DNA of 21,179 nucleotides, taken from positions 1 to 21,179 of the forward strand of contig CAMLQS010000042.1 of NCBI GenBank assembly GCA_946482165.1. Direction: 5' to 3'. The notes under the pieces are model-generated. The model saw only the letters and a list, made by a program, of their open reading frames with translations. It was not told the DNA's origin and made no database searches. How positions within the stretch are numbered: position 1 is the stretch's first letter; each line of letters opens with the position of its first letter. This DNA is from an uncultured Verrucomicrobiota bacterium (GTDB lineage: Bacteria > Verrucomicrobiota > Verrucomicrobiae > Opitutales > Opitutaceae). Of the stretch, positions 15,331 to 21,179 are shown piece after piece. A program made the position numbers and the translations under genes.

Positions 15331-16026
15331 ATGAAAATCTCCTCCGTCCTCCGTCTCCTTCCCGCGTGTTTCGCGCTTCTCGCCTCGCCTCTCCTCCGCG
15401 CCGAAGAGCCGGCGAAGGCCGACAAATACACCGCCCGTATCGAAACCTGCGAAGCCATCCTCCGCGAGTTCCAGGACGACGACCAACTCTCCATTCCCGC
15501 GGAGGTTCTTCGCCAGGCCAAGGCCCTCGTGATCGTCAACCAGGTCAAGGGCGGCCTCATCCTCGGGCTCCAGCACGGTTATGGTGTCGTCCTCGCCCGT
15601 CGCGACGACGGCACGTGGAGCATCCCCGTCTTCATCAAGGCCGGCGAGGCCAGCCTGGGCCTCCAGCTCGGCGGCCAGCGCACCGAGACCATTTACGTCG
15701 TCACGGACAAGGAAACCGTGCGCCGCCTCTTCGACGGTCGCGTGAACATCGGCGTCGACGCCCGCGCCATCGCCGGTCCCCGCACTTACGAGGCCGAGAA
15801 GGTCAACCAGGAGATCCTTACGACCCCCGTCCTCGTCTACGGCCGCAACCACGGCTACTACGCCGGCGCCACGGTGAAGACCGGCTGGCTTGATCGGAAC
15901 GACTCCCTCAATTGGGACTACTACCGCACTCCCTACGTCCTGCCGGAGCTTCTCTACGGCGATTTCGTCAAAGTCACCCCGCAAGTCCGCCCGCTCGTCG
16001 ACTACGTCGCGCAGATCACCCGCTGA
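15331..16026 (+). CDS. Secreted SYLF/Ysc84-domain (lipid-binding) protein
   Basis: 231-residue protein. The Sec signal peptide is about 1-24 (LLRA-EE). The rest is a SYLF (Ysc84, DUF500) domain: IPAEVLRQAKALVIVNQVKGGLILG, GYGVVLARRDDGTWSIPVF, ASLGLQLGGQRTETIYVV, then GVDARAIAGP and a C-terminal NWDYYRTPYVLPELLYGD. The eukaryotic domain binds phosphoinositides; bacterial secreted members are presumed to act at membranes, but their role is not known. The ATG at 15331 was chosen because it places the signal peptide first; an upstream TTG overlapping the metalloprotease stop is less likely. The gene is followed by a clear terminator at 16067-16095. Confidence 0.9.
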   Translation: MKISSVLRLLPACFALLASPLLRAEEPAKADKYTARIETCEAILREFQDDDQLSIPAEVLRQAKALVIVNQVKGGLILGLQHGYGVVLARRDDGTWSIPVFIKAGEASLGLQLGGQRTETIYVVTDKETVRRLFDGRVNIGVDARAIAGPRTYEAEKVNQEILTTPVLVYGRNHGYYAGATVKTGWLDRNDSLNWDYYRTPYVLPELLYGDFVKVTPQVRPLVDYVAQITR

Positions 16027-16066
16027 CCCTCCGCCGAGCATCCCCTCGCGCTCGTTTGTTTCCCCG

Positions 16067-16095
16067 GCGGAGGCCTCGCGCCTCCGCTTTTTTTT
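16067..16095 (+). terminator. Intrinsic terminator after SYLF gene
   Basis: An 8-bp stem GCGGAGGC (16067-16074) and GCCTCCGC (16080-16087) closes a 5-nt loop and is followed by eight T (16088-16095). It sits 40 bp after the SYLF stop and separates that transcript from the PTS EIIA gene. Confidence 0.9.
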
Positions 16096-16228
16096 GCTCC
16101 GCCTTCCGCCTACGCGTTAAAAACCAGACGCCGCGCGCACTCCGCGCTTGCCAACGATTTTCCACGGCGGACGGTGTCTGCCCCGCGTTAGCGCGAACCT
16201 TTAACGACGACCTCGACCCTCGCTCGTA

Positions 16229-16708
16229 ATGGCCGGCCTCCTCCGTAAACTTCTCGATCCTTCCCGCATCGCGCTCGCGGTGCAATCCACCCGGCGCACC
16301 TCCGCGCTAAACGAGGTCGCGCGCCTGCTCGACGGCCACCCCTCGGTCGTGAATTACGGCGGTTTTTACAACGAGTTGCTCGCCCGGGATCGCCTCGACA
16401 CGACCTGTCTCGGCAACCAGATCGCCCTGCCTCACGCCCGCACCGAACACGTCAGCGACCTCGTCCTTGCCATCGGTCGCAGCCGCGACGGCGTCGTTTT
16501 CGAAAAGGACGGCCAGACCGTGCGCCTTCTCTTCGTGCTCGGCACTCCCAAGAGCAACCCGATGGCCTACCTCCAGGTGGTCTCCACGCTCTGCAAGATT
16601 TTCAAGGACGCCGCCAACCGCGAAGCCCTCCTCGGCGCCCCCACGCCCGAGGCCTTCGCCGAGGTCCTGCTCGCCGCAGAGGAAAAACTCCTCGCCCCCG
16701 CGGCCTGA
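16229..16708 (+). CDS. PTS EIIA domain protein (fructose/nitrogen type, PtsN-like)
   Basis: 159-residue single-domain EIIA protein of the PTS_EIIA_2 family. The phospho-accepting His69 lies in GNQIALPHARTEHV, the family signature. Downstream are LVLAIGRSRDGVVF, VRLLFVLGTPKSNPMAYLQVVSTL and LCKIFKDAANREAL, all typical of EIIA-Ntr. Such proteins are phosphorylated by HPr/NPr and usually regulate K+ or nitrogen/carbon functions rather than transport sugar. No EIIB, EIIC or HPr gene is nearby, which favours a regulatory role; this is an inference. The gene stands alone between a terminator upstream and a convergent ThuA gene 41 bp downstream. The start ATG at 16229 has no clear SD. Confidence 0.9.
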   Translation: MAGLLRKLLDPSRIALAVQSTRRTSALNEVARLLDGHPSVVNYGGFYNELLARDRLDTTCLGNQIALPHARTEHVSDLVLAIGRSRDGVVFEKDGQTVRLLFVLGTPKSNPMAYLQVVSTLCKIFKDAANREALLGAPTPEAFAEVLLAAEEKLLAPAA

Positions 16709-16749
16709 GCTGCGTCGGACGCCTTTCGGATCACTGCGCGAAACGAAAC

Positions 16750-17391
16750 TCAGAGCAGGCCCGCGGCCCAGAGGCAGCCTTGCACCGTCAGGCGGCGGGC
16801 CTCCGGGTAAAGCGTGAACTCCTCCGGGGCATGACCGAGGGCGTTGTAGAAAACGCGTCCCGCCCCCCAGTGCTTCGTCCAGGCCACGGGCATCGCGACC
16901 ACGCGGCCCTCGTGGGCGTAGGGGGTGTCGGCCAGAACGCGGACACCCGGATCGACCATCATGTAGTATTGCTCGGATCGATACGCGAAGTCGGCCGGCA
17001 GGCCGGCGGCGATCGGGCTGGCGGAATCGACGACCCGCACGGTGTAGTCGCCCACGTGGGGGTGTCCGACGAAGTGTCCGCCGACCATCCATTCGTAATC
17101 GAGCTGCCCGCGAAAGGCGTCGCCCATGCCGCCGTGGATGCCGGCGAGGCCGACCCCCGAGCGCACGGCGGCGACGAGGCTTTTCTCCTGCTCGTCGGCG
17201 AGCCGGCCCATCGTCCAGCAGGGGAAGATGAGCGCGTAGGTCTTCAGCCGTTCGAGATCCGCAAGCGGTTCGAGGGTGGTGACGATCTCGGGAGCAAGTC
17301 CGACCGCCTCCAACTCGGCGGCGAAGAGGCGGACGATTTTGTCGGGCTGGTGGCCGGCCCAGCCGCCGGCGACGAATAGGACTTTTTTCAT
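16750..17391 (-). CDS. ThuA-domain protein (trehalose-utilization-like family)
   Basis: 213-residue protein of the ThuA family, a class I glutamine-amidotransferase-like fold. Visible motifs: MKKVLFVAGGWAGHQPDKIV at the N-terminus; YALIFPCWTMGRL; GVGLAGIHGGMGDAF, the family core; YEWMVGGHFVGHP; and the C-terminal VAWTKHWGAGRVFYNALGHAPEEF. The whole domain is present. ThuA proteins are linked to oxidation or handling of sugars, but most are untested. Its ATG overlaps the histidine kinase stop by 4 bp (17388-17391), so translation is probably coupled and the two proteins likely work in the same process. No SD is needed in that arrangement. Confidence 0.92.
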   Translation of the reverse strand: MKKVLFVAGGWAGHQPDKIVRLFAAELEAVGLAPEIVTTLEPLADLERLKTYALIFPCWTMGRLADEQEKSLVAAVRSGVGLAGIHGGMGDAFRGQLDYEWMVGGHFVGHPHVGDYTVRVVDSASPIAAGLPADFAYRSEQYYMMVDPGVRVLADTPYAHEGRVVAMPVAWTKHWGAGRVFYNALGHAPEEFTLYPEARRLTVQGCLWAAGLL

Positions 17392-19070
17392 GGGGAAACA
17401 GGAGGGACGCCCGGCGTGGCCGGAAGCTCCACAAAAAAGGCGGCGCCGCGGCCATGTTCACTTTCGCACCAAACGCGCCCGCCGAGGCGCTGGACGAGCT
17501 CCTTCACGATGGACAGGCCGAGGCCGGTGGAGGATTCGCCGGCGGTGGGGCGGGCGCTGAGGCAGGTGTATTTTTGGAAGAGGAGCGGAATCTCGTCGGC
17601 ATGCACGCCGGGGCCTTCGTCGCGCACGCACAGACGGGTGAACCGGGGGTCGGGGGAGCGGGCGGCGGAAAAATGGACCGAAGCGCCGGGGGGCGAGTAT
17701 TTGACGGCGTTCGATACGAGGTTGTCGGCGATCTGGAGCAGCGCCGAGCGGTCGGCGTGGACGGCGAGCCCGGGTTCGGCGGCGGAGTAGGAAAGTCGGA
17801 TGTTTTTGCGCAGGGCGGAGGCATCGAAGCCGATCAAGGATTCGGGCAACGCGCCATCGACCAGGATGCGTTCGGGCTGGATGCGACGCGCGCCGGACTC
17901 GAGCGCCTGCACGTCGAGGAGGTTGCCGAGGAGGTGCATCATGCGGTCCGCCTGTTGGGACATGCGGTCGAGCGTCTCCTCGCGGACGGCGGGCCTTTCG
18001 AGCCTGAGCAGGTCGAGCGAAAGCATGAGGGTCGAAAGCGGGTTGCGCAGGTCGTGGGCGGCCATGCGCATGAGGCCGGATTTCTCCTCGTTGAGGCGGG
18101 CGAGGCGGTCGTGCGAGGCCTCGAGCTCCGTTTGGAGTCGGCGGTGTTCCGCGAGTTCCTGCCGCAGGCGACGGTTATGCCAGGCGATCGCGCCGATGAC
18201 CGCGCCAGCCAGGAGCACCCCGGCGACGAGCCAGCGGATGGCGCGGCGCCAACTCACGATGGAGCCGGTTTCCATCCGGACATACGGCGAGATCAGGTCC
18301 TGGCGCTCCTGGTGGCCGAGGGAGGCGATGGCGGCGTCGAGCGCCTTGTGAAGCGCCGGATGATCGCGCCGGACGGCGATGCGAAGCTGGAAGGTGTAGG
18401 GCGCGACCCCGGCGACCTTCAGCCCGGTCAGGCCTTGTTGGCGAATCAGGTGCGCGGACGTGACAAGGTTGCAAAGCACGGCGTCGGCCTTGCCGCCCGC
18501 CACGAAGCGGAGGGCTTCGCCGATGGTTGCGCAATCGACGATCTCCACCTCCGGAAAGTCGCGCCGGAGCGCGAGCGTCGGCGCGTAATCCCGCACACCG
18601 GCCACGCGTAGGCCGATCAGGAGGGACGGATCGTCGAAGTCGGGGGCGTCTGTTCGTGTGATGATTGCGGTCGGAAAAGAGATATAGGGCCGGGTGAAAA
18701 GGAAGTCCGCCTCCCGCTCCGGGGTGCGCGCGGTGCCGGTGAGCATGAGGACCTCGCCCGCGACCGCGCTCCGATACGCGTCGGGCCAGTCCGAGGCGGT
18801 GACGGGTTGAAATTTAACGCCGAGCCGGGATGCGAGGACGTGAAGCACGTCCGCGTCGAGCCCGCGAAAAGTTCCCGTCTCGTCGCGATAGGAGAATGGT
18901 TGCCAGTTCGGGTCGTAGGAAAAGGGAACCGCGGGATGCGCCACAAGCCAGGCGCGGGTGTCGGCATCGAGCGGGACTTCGCCGGCGCGGGAGAGCCCCC
19001 CAAGGATGAAGGCGAAGACGATAAACGCGAGCCGGCGCATGGGGTGCGCCGGAGATTGCACAAAGGCCAT
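17388..19070 (-). CDS. Sensor histidine kinase with periplasmic SBP_bac_3 (Venus-flytrap) sensor
   Basis: 560-residue hybrid. The signal peptide or N-terminal anchor is about 11-30. A family-3 solute-binding domain covers about 34-265, with PFSYDPNWQPFSYRDETGTFRGLDADVL at its start, a layout like BvgS-type sensors. A transmembrane helix (278-298) and a coiled coil (about 300-330) follow. The kinase core has the H-box MAAHDLRNPLSTL (His339), the N-box DNLVSNAVKYSP (Asn454), and the G boxes DEGPG (484-488) and GLGLS (516-520). All catalytic boxes are intact. No receiver domain or response-regulator gene is present, so it is an orphan kinase here. Two starts are possible: 19070 (used) or the ATG at 19040, which gives a cleaner signal peptide. 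It overlaps the ThuA gene by 4 bp and follows the SpoU methyltransferase by 42 bp. Confidence 0.92.
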   Translation of the reverse strand: MAFVQSPAHPMRRLAFIVFAFILGGLSRAGEVPLDADTRAWLVAHPAVPFSYDPNWQPFSYRDETGTFRGLDADVLHVLASRLGVKFQPVTASDWPDAYRSAVAGEVLMLTGTARTPEREADFLFTRPYISFPTAIITRTDAPDFDDPSLLIGLRVAGVRDYAPTLALRRDFPEVEIVDCATIGEALRFVAGGKADAVLCNLVTSAHLIRQQGLTGLKVAGVAPYTFQLRIAVRRDHPALHKALDAAIASLGHQERQDLISPYVRMETGSIVSWRRAIRWLVAGVLLAGAVIGAIAWHNRRLRQELAEHRRLQTELEASHDRLARLNEEKSGLMRMAAHDLRNPLSTLMLSLDLLRLERPAVREETLDRMSQQADRMMHLLGNLLDVQALESGARRIQPERILVDGALPESLIGFDASALRKNIRLSYSAAEPGLAVHADRSALLQIADNLVSNAVKYSPPGASVHFSAARSPDPRFTRLCVRDEGPGVHADEIPLLFQKYTCLSARPTAGESSTGLGLSIVKELVQRLGGRVWCESEHGRGAAFFVELPATPGVPPVSP

Positions 19071-19112
19071 CGCGGCTCAACGACCGAACAAACAGGCGGA
19101 TGCGATGCGATT

Positions 19113-19955
19113 TCAGCCCCGCTGCCGCACGGCCTCGAAGAGCGTGATAATGGTGGCCATGGCGACGTTGAGCGAATCGGCCTGTCCGGCCATGGGGATG
19201 CGCACGCGGGCGTCGGCCTCGCGCAGCCAGTAGTCGCTCAGGCCGTATTGCTCGCTGCCCATGACGATGGCGAGCGGGCCGCGCAGATCGGTGTCGGTGT
19301 GGAGCGCGGTGGCCGAGGGCGTGGTGGCCACGGCGCGGATGGCGCGGGCGCGGAGCCATTCGCGGACCTCCTCGCTGCCCGCGATGATCACCGGGACGGA
19401 GAACAAGACGCCGGTCGAGGCGCGGACGACGTTGGGGTTGAAAAGATCGGTGACCGGATCGCAGACGATGAGGGCGTCGGTGCCCGCGGCGTCGGCGCTG
19501 CGAAGGATGGTGCCCAGGTTGCCGGGCTTTTCGATGGCCTCCACCACGAGGAGGAATGGCTCGCGTCGGGCGCCCGCCGACGCGGCCTTGGAGTCGAGGA
19601 GCGCGTCGAGGTCGGCGAGGGTCTTGCGCCATTGCGGCGCGACGGCGAGCAGGCCGTCGGGGCGCTCGCGGTAGGCGACCTTGGCGAAGGCGTCTTTCGT
19701 GAGCTGGAAAACCTTGGCGCCGGCGGCTTGCGCGTCGGCGATGAGGGCGGCCTCGTTGCCCTGCTCGCCGGGATACCATTCGGGGCAGAGGTAGAGCTCG
19801 GTGAACGGGATGCCCTTGTCCAAGGCGCGGCGGATCTGGCGGTAGCCCTCGACGAGAAACACGCCGGCTTCGTCGCGCGGACGGCGGTCGCGCAGCTTCA
19901 CGAGCTGTTTTACGCGCGGATTCTGGAGGCTGGTGATGAACTCGACCGAAGGCAT
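19113..19955 (-). CDS. SpoU/TrmH-family RNA 2'-O-methyltransferase
   Basis: 280-residue SPOUT-class enzyme that methylates a ribose 2'-OH on rRNA or tRNA using SAM. The N-terminal substrate-binding domain (SLQNPRVKQLVKLRDRR...GVFLVEGYRQI) covers about 1-105. The SpoU core carries motif 1 EKPGNLGTILRSADAAG (142-158, catalytic Arg152), motif 2 IVMGSEQYGLS (230-240), and motif 3 VRIPMAGQADSLNVAMA (251-267), which builds the knot that binds SAM. All motifs are intact; the exact target nucleotide cannot be told from sequence alone. It starts at 19955, divergent from the other RNA methyltransferase, with only a 76-bp repeat-filled gap between them. Confidence 0.93.
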   Translation of the reverse strand: MPSVEFITSLQNPRVKQLVKLRDRRPRDEAGVFLVEGYRQIRRALDKGIPFTELYLCPEWYPGEQGNEAALIADAQAAGAKVFQLTKDAFAKVAYRERPDGLLAVAPQWRKTLADLDALLDSKAASAGARREPFLLVVEAIEKPGNLGTILRSADAAGTDALIVCDPVTDLFNPNVVRASTGVLFSVPVIIAGSEEVREWLRARAIRAVATTPSATALHTDTDLRGPLAIVMGSEQYGLSDYWLREADARVRIPMAGQADSLNVAMATIITLFEAVRQRG

Positions 19956-19962
19956 GGGGCAT

Positions 19963-20036
19963 CACGAAACACACGAAGGTGGGGAAAAGAAAATCCTCTT
20001 CGCCGGGCCTTTCGTGTGTTTCGTCTGTTTCGTGGT
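19963..20036. repeat. Nonanucleotide repeats and hairpin between divergent RNA methyltransferase genes
   Basis: Three 9-bp units lie in tandem: TTTCGTGTG (20010-20018), TTTCGTCTG (20019-20027) and TTTCGTGGT (20028-20036). The left arm CACGAAACACACGAAGG (19963-19979) is complementary to 20008-20024 (16 pairs with one bulged T), closing a 28-nt loop. The element fills the whole divergent spacer and its last unit overlaps the GTG start of the downstream gene. Confidence 0.75.
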
Positions 20037-21179
20037 TAAGAAAAAAGCATTCAACGACCGTCCCTTCGCCTATCATGCCGAGCTCGAGCTGGAGATCTCC
20101 ACGCTCACCAACCTCGGCGTGGGCCTGGCGCGCGTGCCGCATCCCGATGACGCGACGGCGCGTTGGGTGGTGATGGTGCCTTTCACTCTGCCCGGCGAGC
20201 GGGTGCGGGCGCGGATCTTTCGCAACCACAAGAACTACTCCGAAGCGGACCTCGTGGAGATTTTGCAGGCCTCGCCGGACCGCGTTGCGGAGCCTCCTTG
20301 TCCGCTTTTCGGCCGCTGCGGCGGCTGCCAGTATCAACACCTCGCCTATCCGGCGCAGCTCGAGTGGAAGCGGCGCCAGGTGGAGGAGCTGTTGAAATAC
20401 ATGGCGGGGATCGAGTTCGCGGTTTCGCCGGTGATCGGCTCGCCCAAGGAGTTTGGCTACCGCTCGAAGATCACGCCGCACTTTCACCCGCCGAGGCCCG
20501 GCGCGGACCCGGCGGAGCTGCCGATCGGCTTTTTGAGGCAGGGCACGCGCTTCGACATCGTCGACGTGCCTCGCTGCCCGATCGCGACCGATGCGATCAA
20601 CGTCGAGCTCGGCGCGGCGCGCGGCCGCGTGCGGGCGAAGGCGGCGGCGGGCGACTACGAGCGCAGCGCGACGCTCCTGCTCCGCGAGGCATCGGGCCAG
20701 GTGACGACCGACTACGACGCGGTGATCACCGAGACGGTGGCCGACCCGGAGCGGCCGGACGCGGCGCCGCTGAGACTGAAGTTTCTCTCGCGCGATTTTT
20801 TCCAGAACAACCCCTTCATCCTGCCGGCCTTCACGGCCTACGTGCGGGCGCAGGCGGCGGCGAGCGGGGCGCGTTTTCTCGTCGACGCCTACTGTGGCAG
20901 CGGGCTTTTCGCGCTGGTCTGCGCGCGGGCCTTCGAGCGCGTGGCTGGCGTCGAAATAAGCGAGAGCAGCGTGGCTTTCGCGAAGCAAAACGCGCAGCTA
21001 AACGGTATCGCCAACGCGACCTTCCTCGCGGGCGACGCGTCGGCGATTTTCGCCGGGCTGGAGTTTCCCGCCGCCGACACGGCGATGGTGATCGACCCGC
21101 CGCGCAAGGGCTGCGACGAGGCCTTTTTGTCGCAACTCTTCGAATACGGCCCGAAGGTCGTGGTCTACGTCTCCTGCGA
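20032..21179 (+). CDS. TrmA/RumA-family RNA (uracil-5-)-methyltransferase (3' end cut by window)
   Basis: 382 codons are visible of a class I SAM methyltransferase that makes m5U in rRNA or tRNA. The N-terminal TRAM-like domain covers about 10-85. Cys90, Cys96 and Cys99 (CPLFGRCGGC), with the Cys in DVPRCPIA, fit the 4Fe-4S ligands of RumA/RlmD-type enzymes. The SAM-binding motif is FLVDAYCGSGLFAL, followed by VAGVEISESSVAFAKQNAQLNG, the DPPRKG motif, and YVSC at the very end of the window. The last full codon is the catalytic nucleophile Cys. The start is uncertain: GTG at 20032 (used) begins just before the conserved KKKAFNDRPF region. An in-frame ATG at 19954 would translate the nonamer repeat as HETHEG...FVCFVCFVV and is less likely. 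Confidence 0.88.
   Translation, partial: MVKKKAFNDRPFAYHAELELEISTLTNLGVGLARVPHPDDATARWVVMVPFTLPGERVRARIFRNHKNYSEADLVEILQASPDRVAEPPCPLFGRCGGCQYQHLAYPAQLEWKRRQVEELLKYMAGIEFAVSPVIGSPKEFGYRSKITPHFHPPRPGADPAELPIGFLRQGTRFDIVDVPRCPIATDAINVELGAARGRVRAKAAAGDYERSATLLLREASGQVTTDYDAVITETVADPERPDAAPLRLKFLSRDFFQNNPFILPAFTAYVRAQAAASGARFLVDAYCGSGLFALVCARAFERVAGVEISESSVAFAKQNAQLNGIANATFLAGDASAIFAGLEFPAADTAMVIDPPRKGCDEAFLSQLFEYGPKVVVYVSC

Noticed and set aside
18814..20988. 724-codon minus-strand open frame crossing three genes
   Set aside because: It spans the kinase 5' end, the SpoU gene and the divergent methyltransferase in a non-coding frame; no domain seen.

Overview
The window is a 21.2 kb, GC-rich, gene-dense stretch of a Gram-negative bacterial chromosome. 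The best guess for the source is a verrucomicrobium of the Opitutaceae type. This rests on gene content read by eye: an ECF sigma factor beside a Hanks-type Ser/Thr kinase, a DUF1800/DUF1501 export pair with Ca2+-loop and 'Y-x-L-E-S-S-x-D-L-x-x-W' modules, a ThuA-domain protein, and short-period intergenic repeats. A planctomycete or another PVC bacterium is not excluded. I find 18 protein-coding genes, of which the first and last are cut by the window ends. I see no tRNA, rRNA, CRISPR array, transposase or integrase, and no gene-free gap longer than about 200 bp.

Layout. (1) 1-2730, minus: an ECF sigma factor followed by a membrane Ser/Thr kinase. (2) 2900-5444: an orphan oligopeptide-type substrate-binding lipoprotein (minus), divergent from a GYF_2 + RDD membrane protein (plus). 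(3) 5632-8984, minus: a compact set of outer-membrane beta-barrel, periplasmic cupredoxin-like protein and class III adenylate cyclase with a periplasmic sensor domain. This looks like an envelope-to-cAMP signalling unit. (4) 9150-14082, plus: a DUF1800 protein (Sec), a DUF1501 protein (Tat) and a small membrane-anchored protein with a pseudopilin-like C-terminus, ended by a strong bidirectional terminator. (5) 14261-16026: a Spy/LTXXQ-like periplasmic protein (minus), divergent from a small zincin metalloprotease and a secreted SYLF-domain protein (plus), with a terminator. (6) 16229-16708, plus: a PTS EIIA (fructose/Ntr type) domain protein. (7) 16750-19955, minus: a SpoU RNA 2'-O-methyltransferase, a histidine kinase with an SBP_bac_3 sensor, and a ThuA-domain protein whose start overlaps the kinase stop by 4 bp. 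(8) 20032-end, plus: a TrmA/RumA-type RNA m5U methyltransferase, cut just after its catalytic Cys.

Between genes the most distinctive structures are two short-period repeat blocks that also fold back on themselves. One is a 7-bp GATGTGA/CATC series filling the DUF1800-DUF1501 spacer. The other is a 9-bp TTTCGTGTG series filling the divergent spacer of the two RNA methyltransferases. A third, dyad-rich REP-like spacer lies between the convergent RDD and cyclase genes.

Most genes lack a strong Shine-Dalgarno sequence, so several starts were chosen from signal peptides and domain boundaries. The high GC produces many long shadow ORFs, which were discarded.
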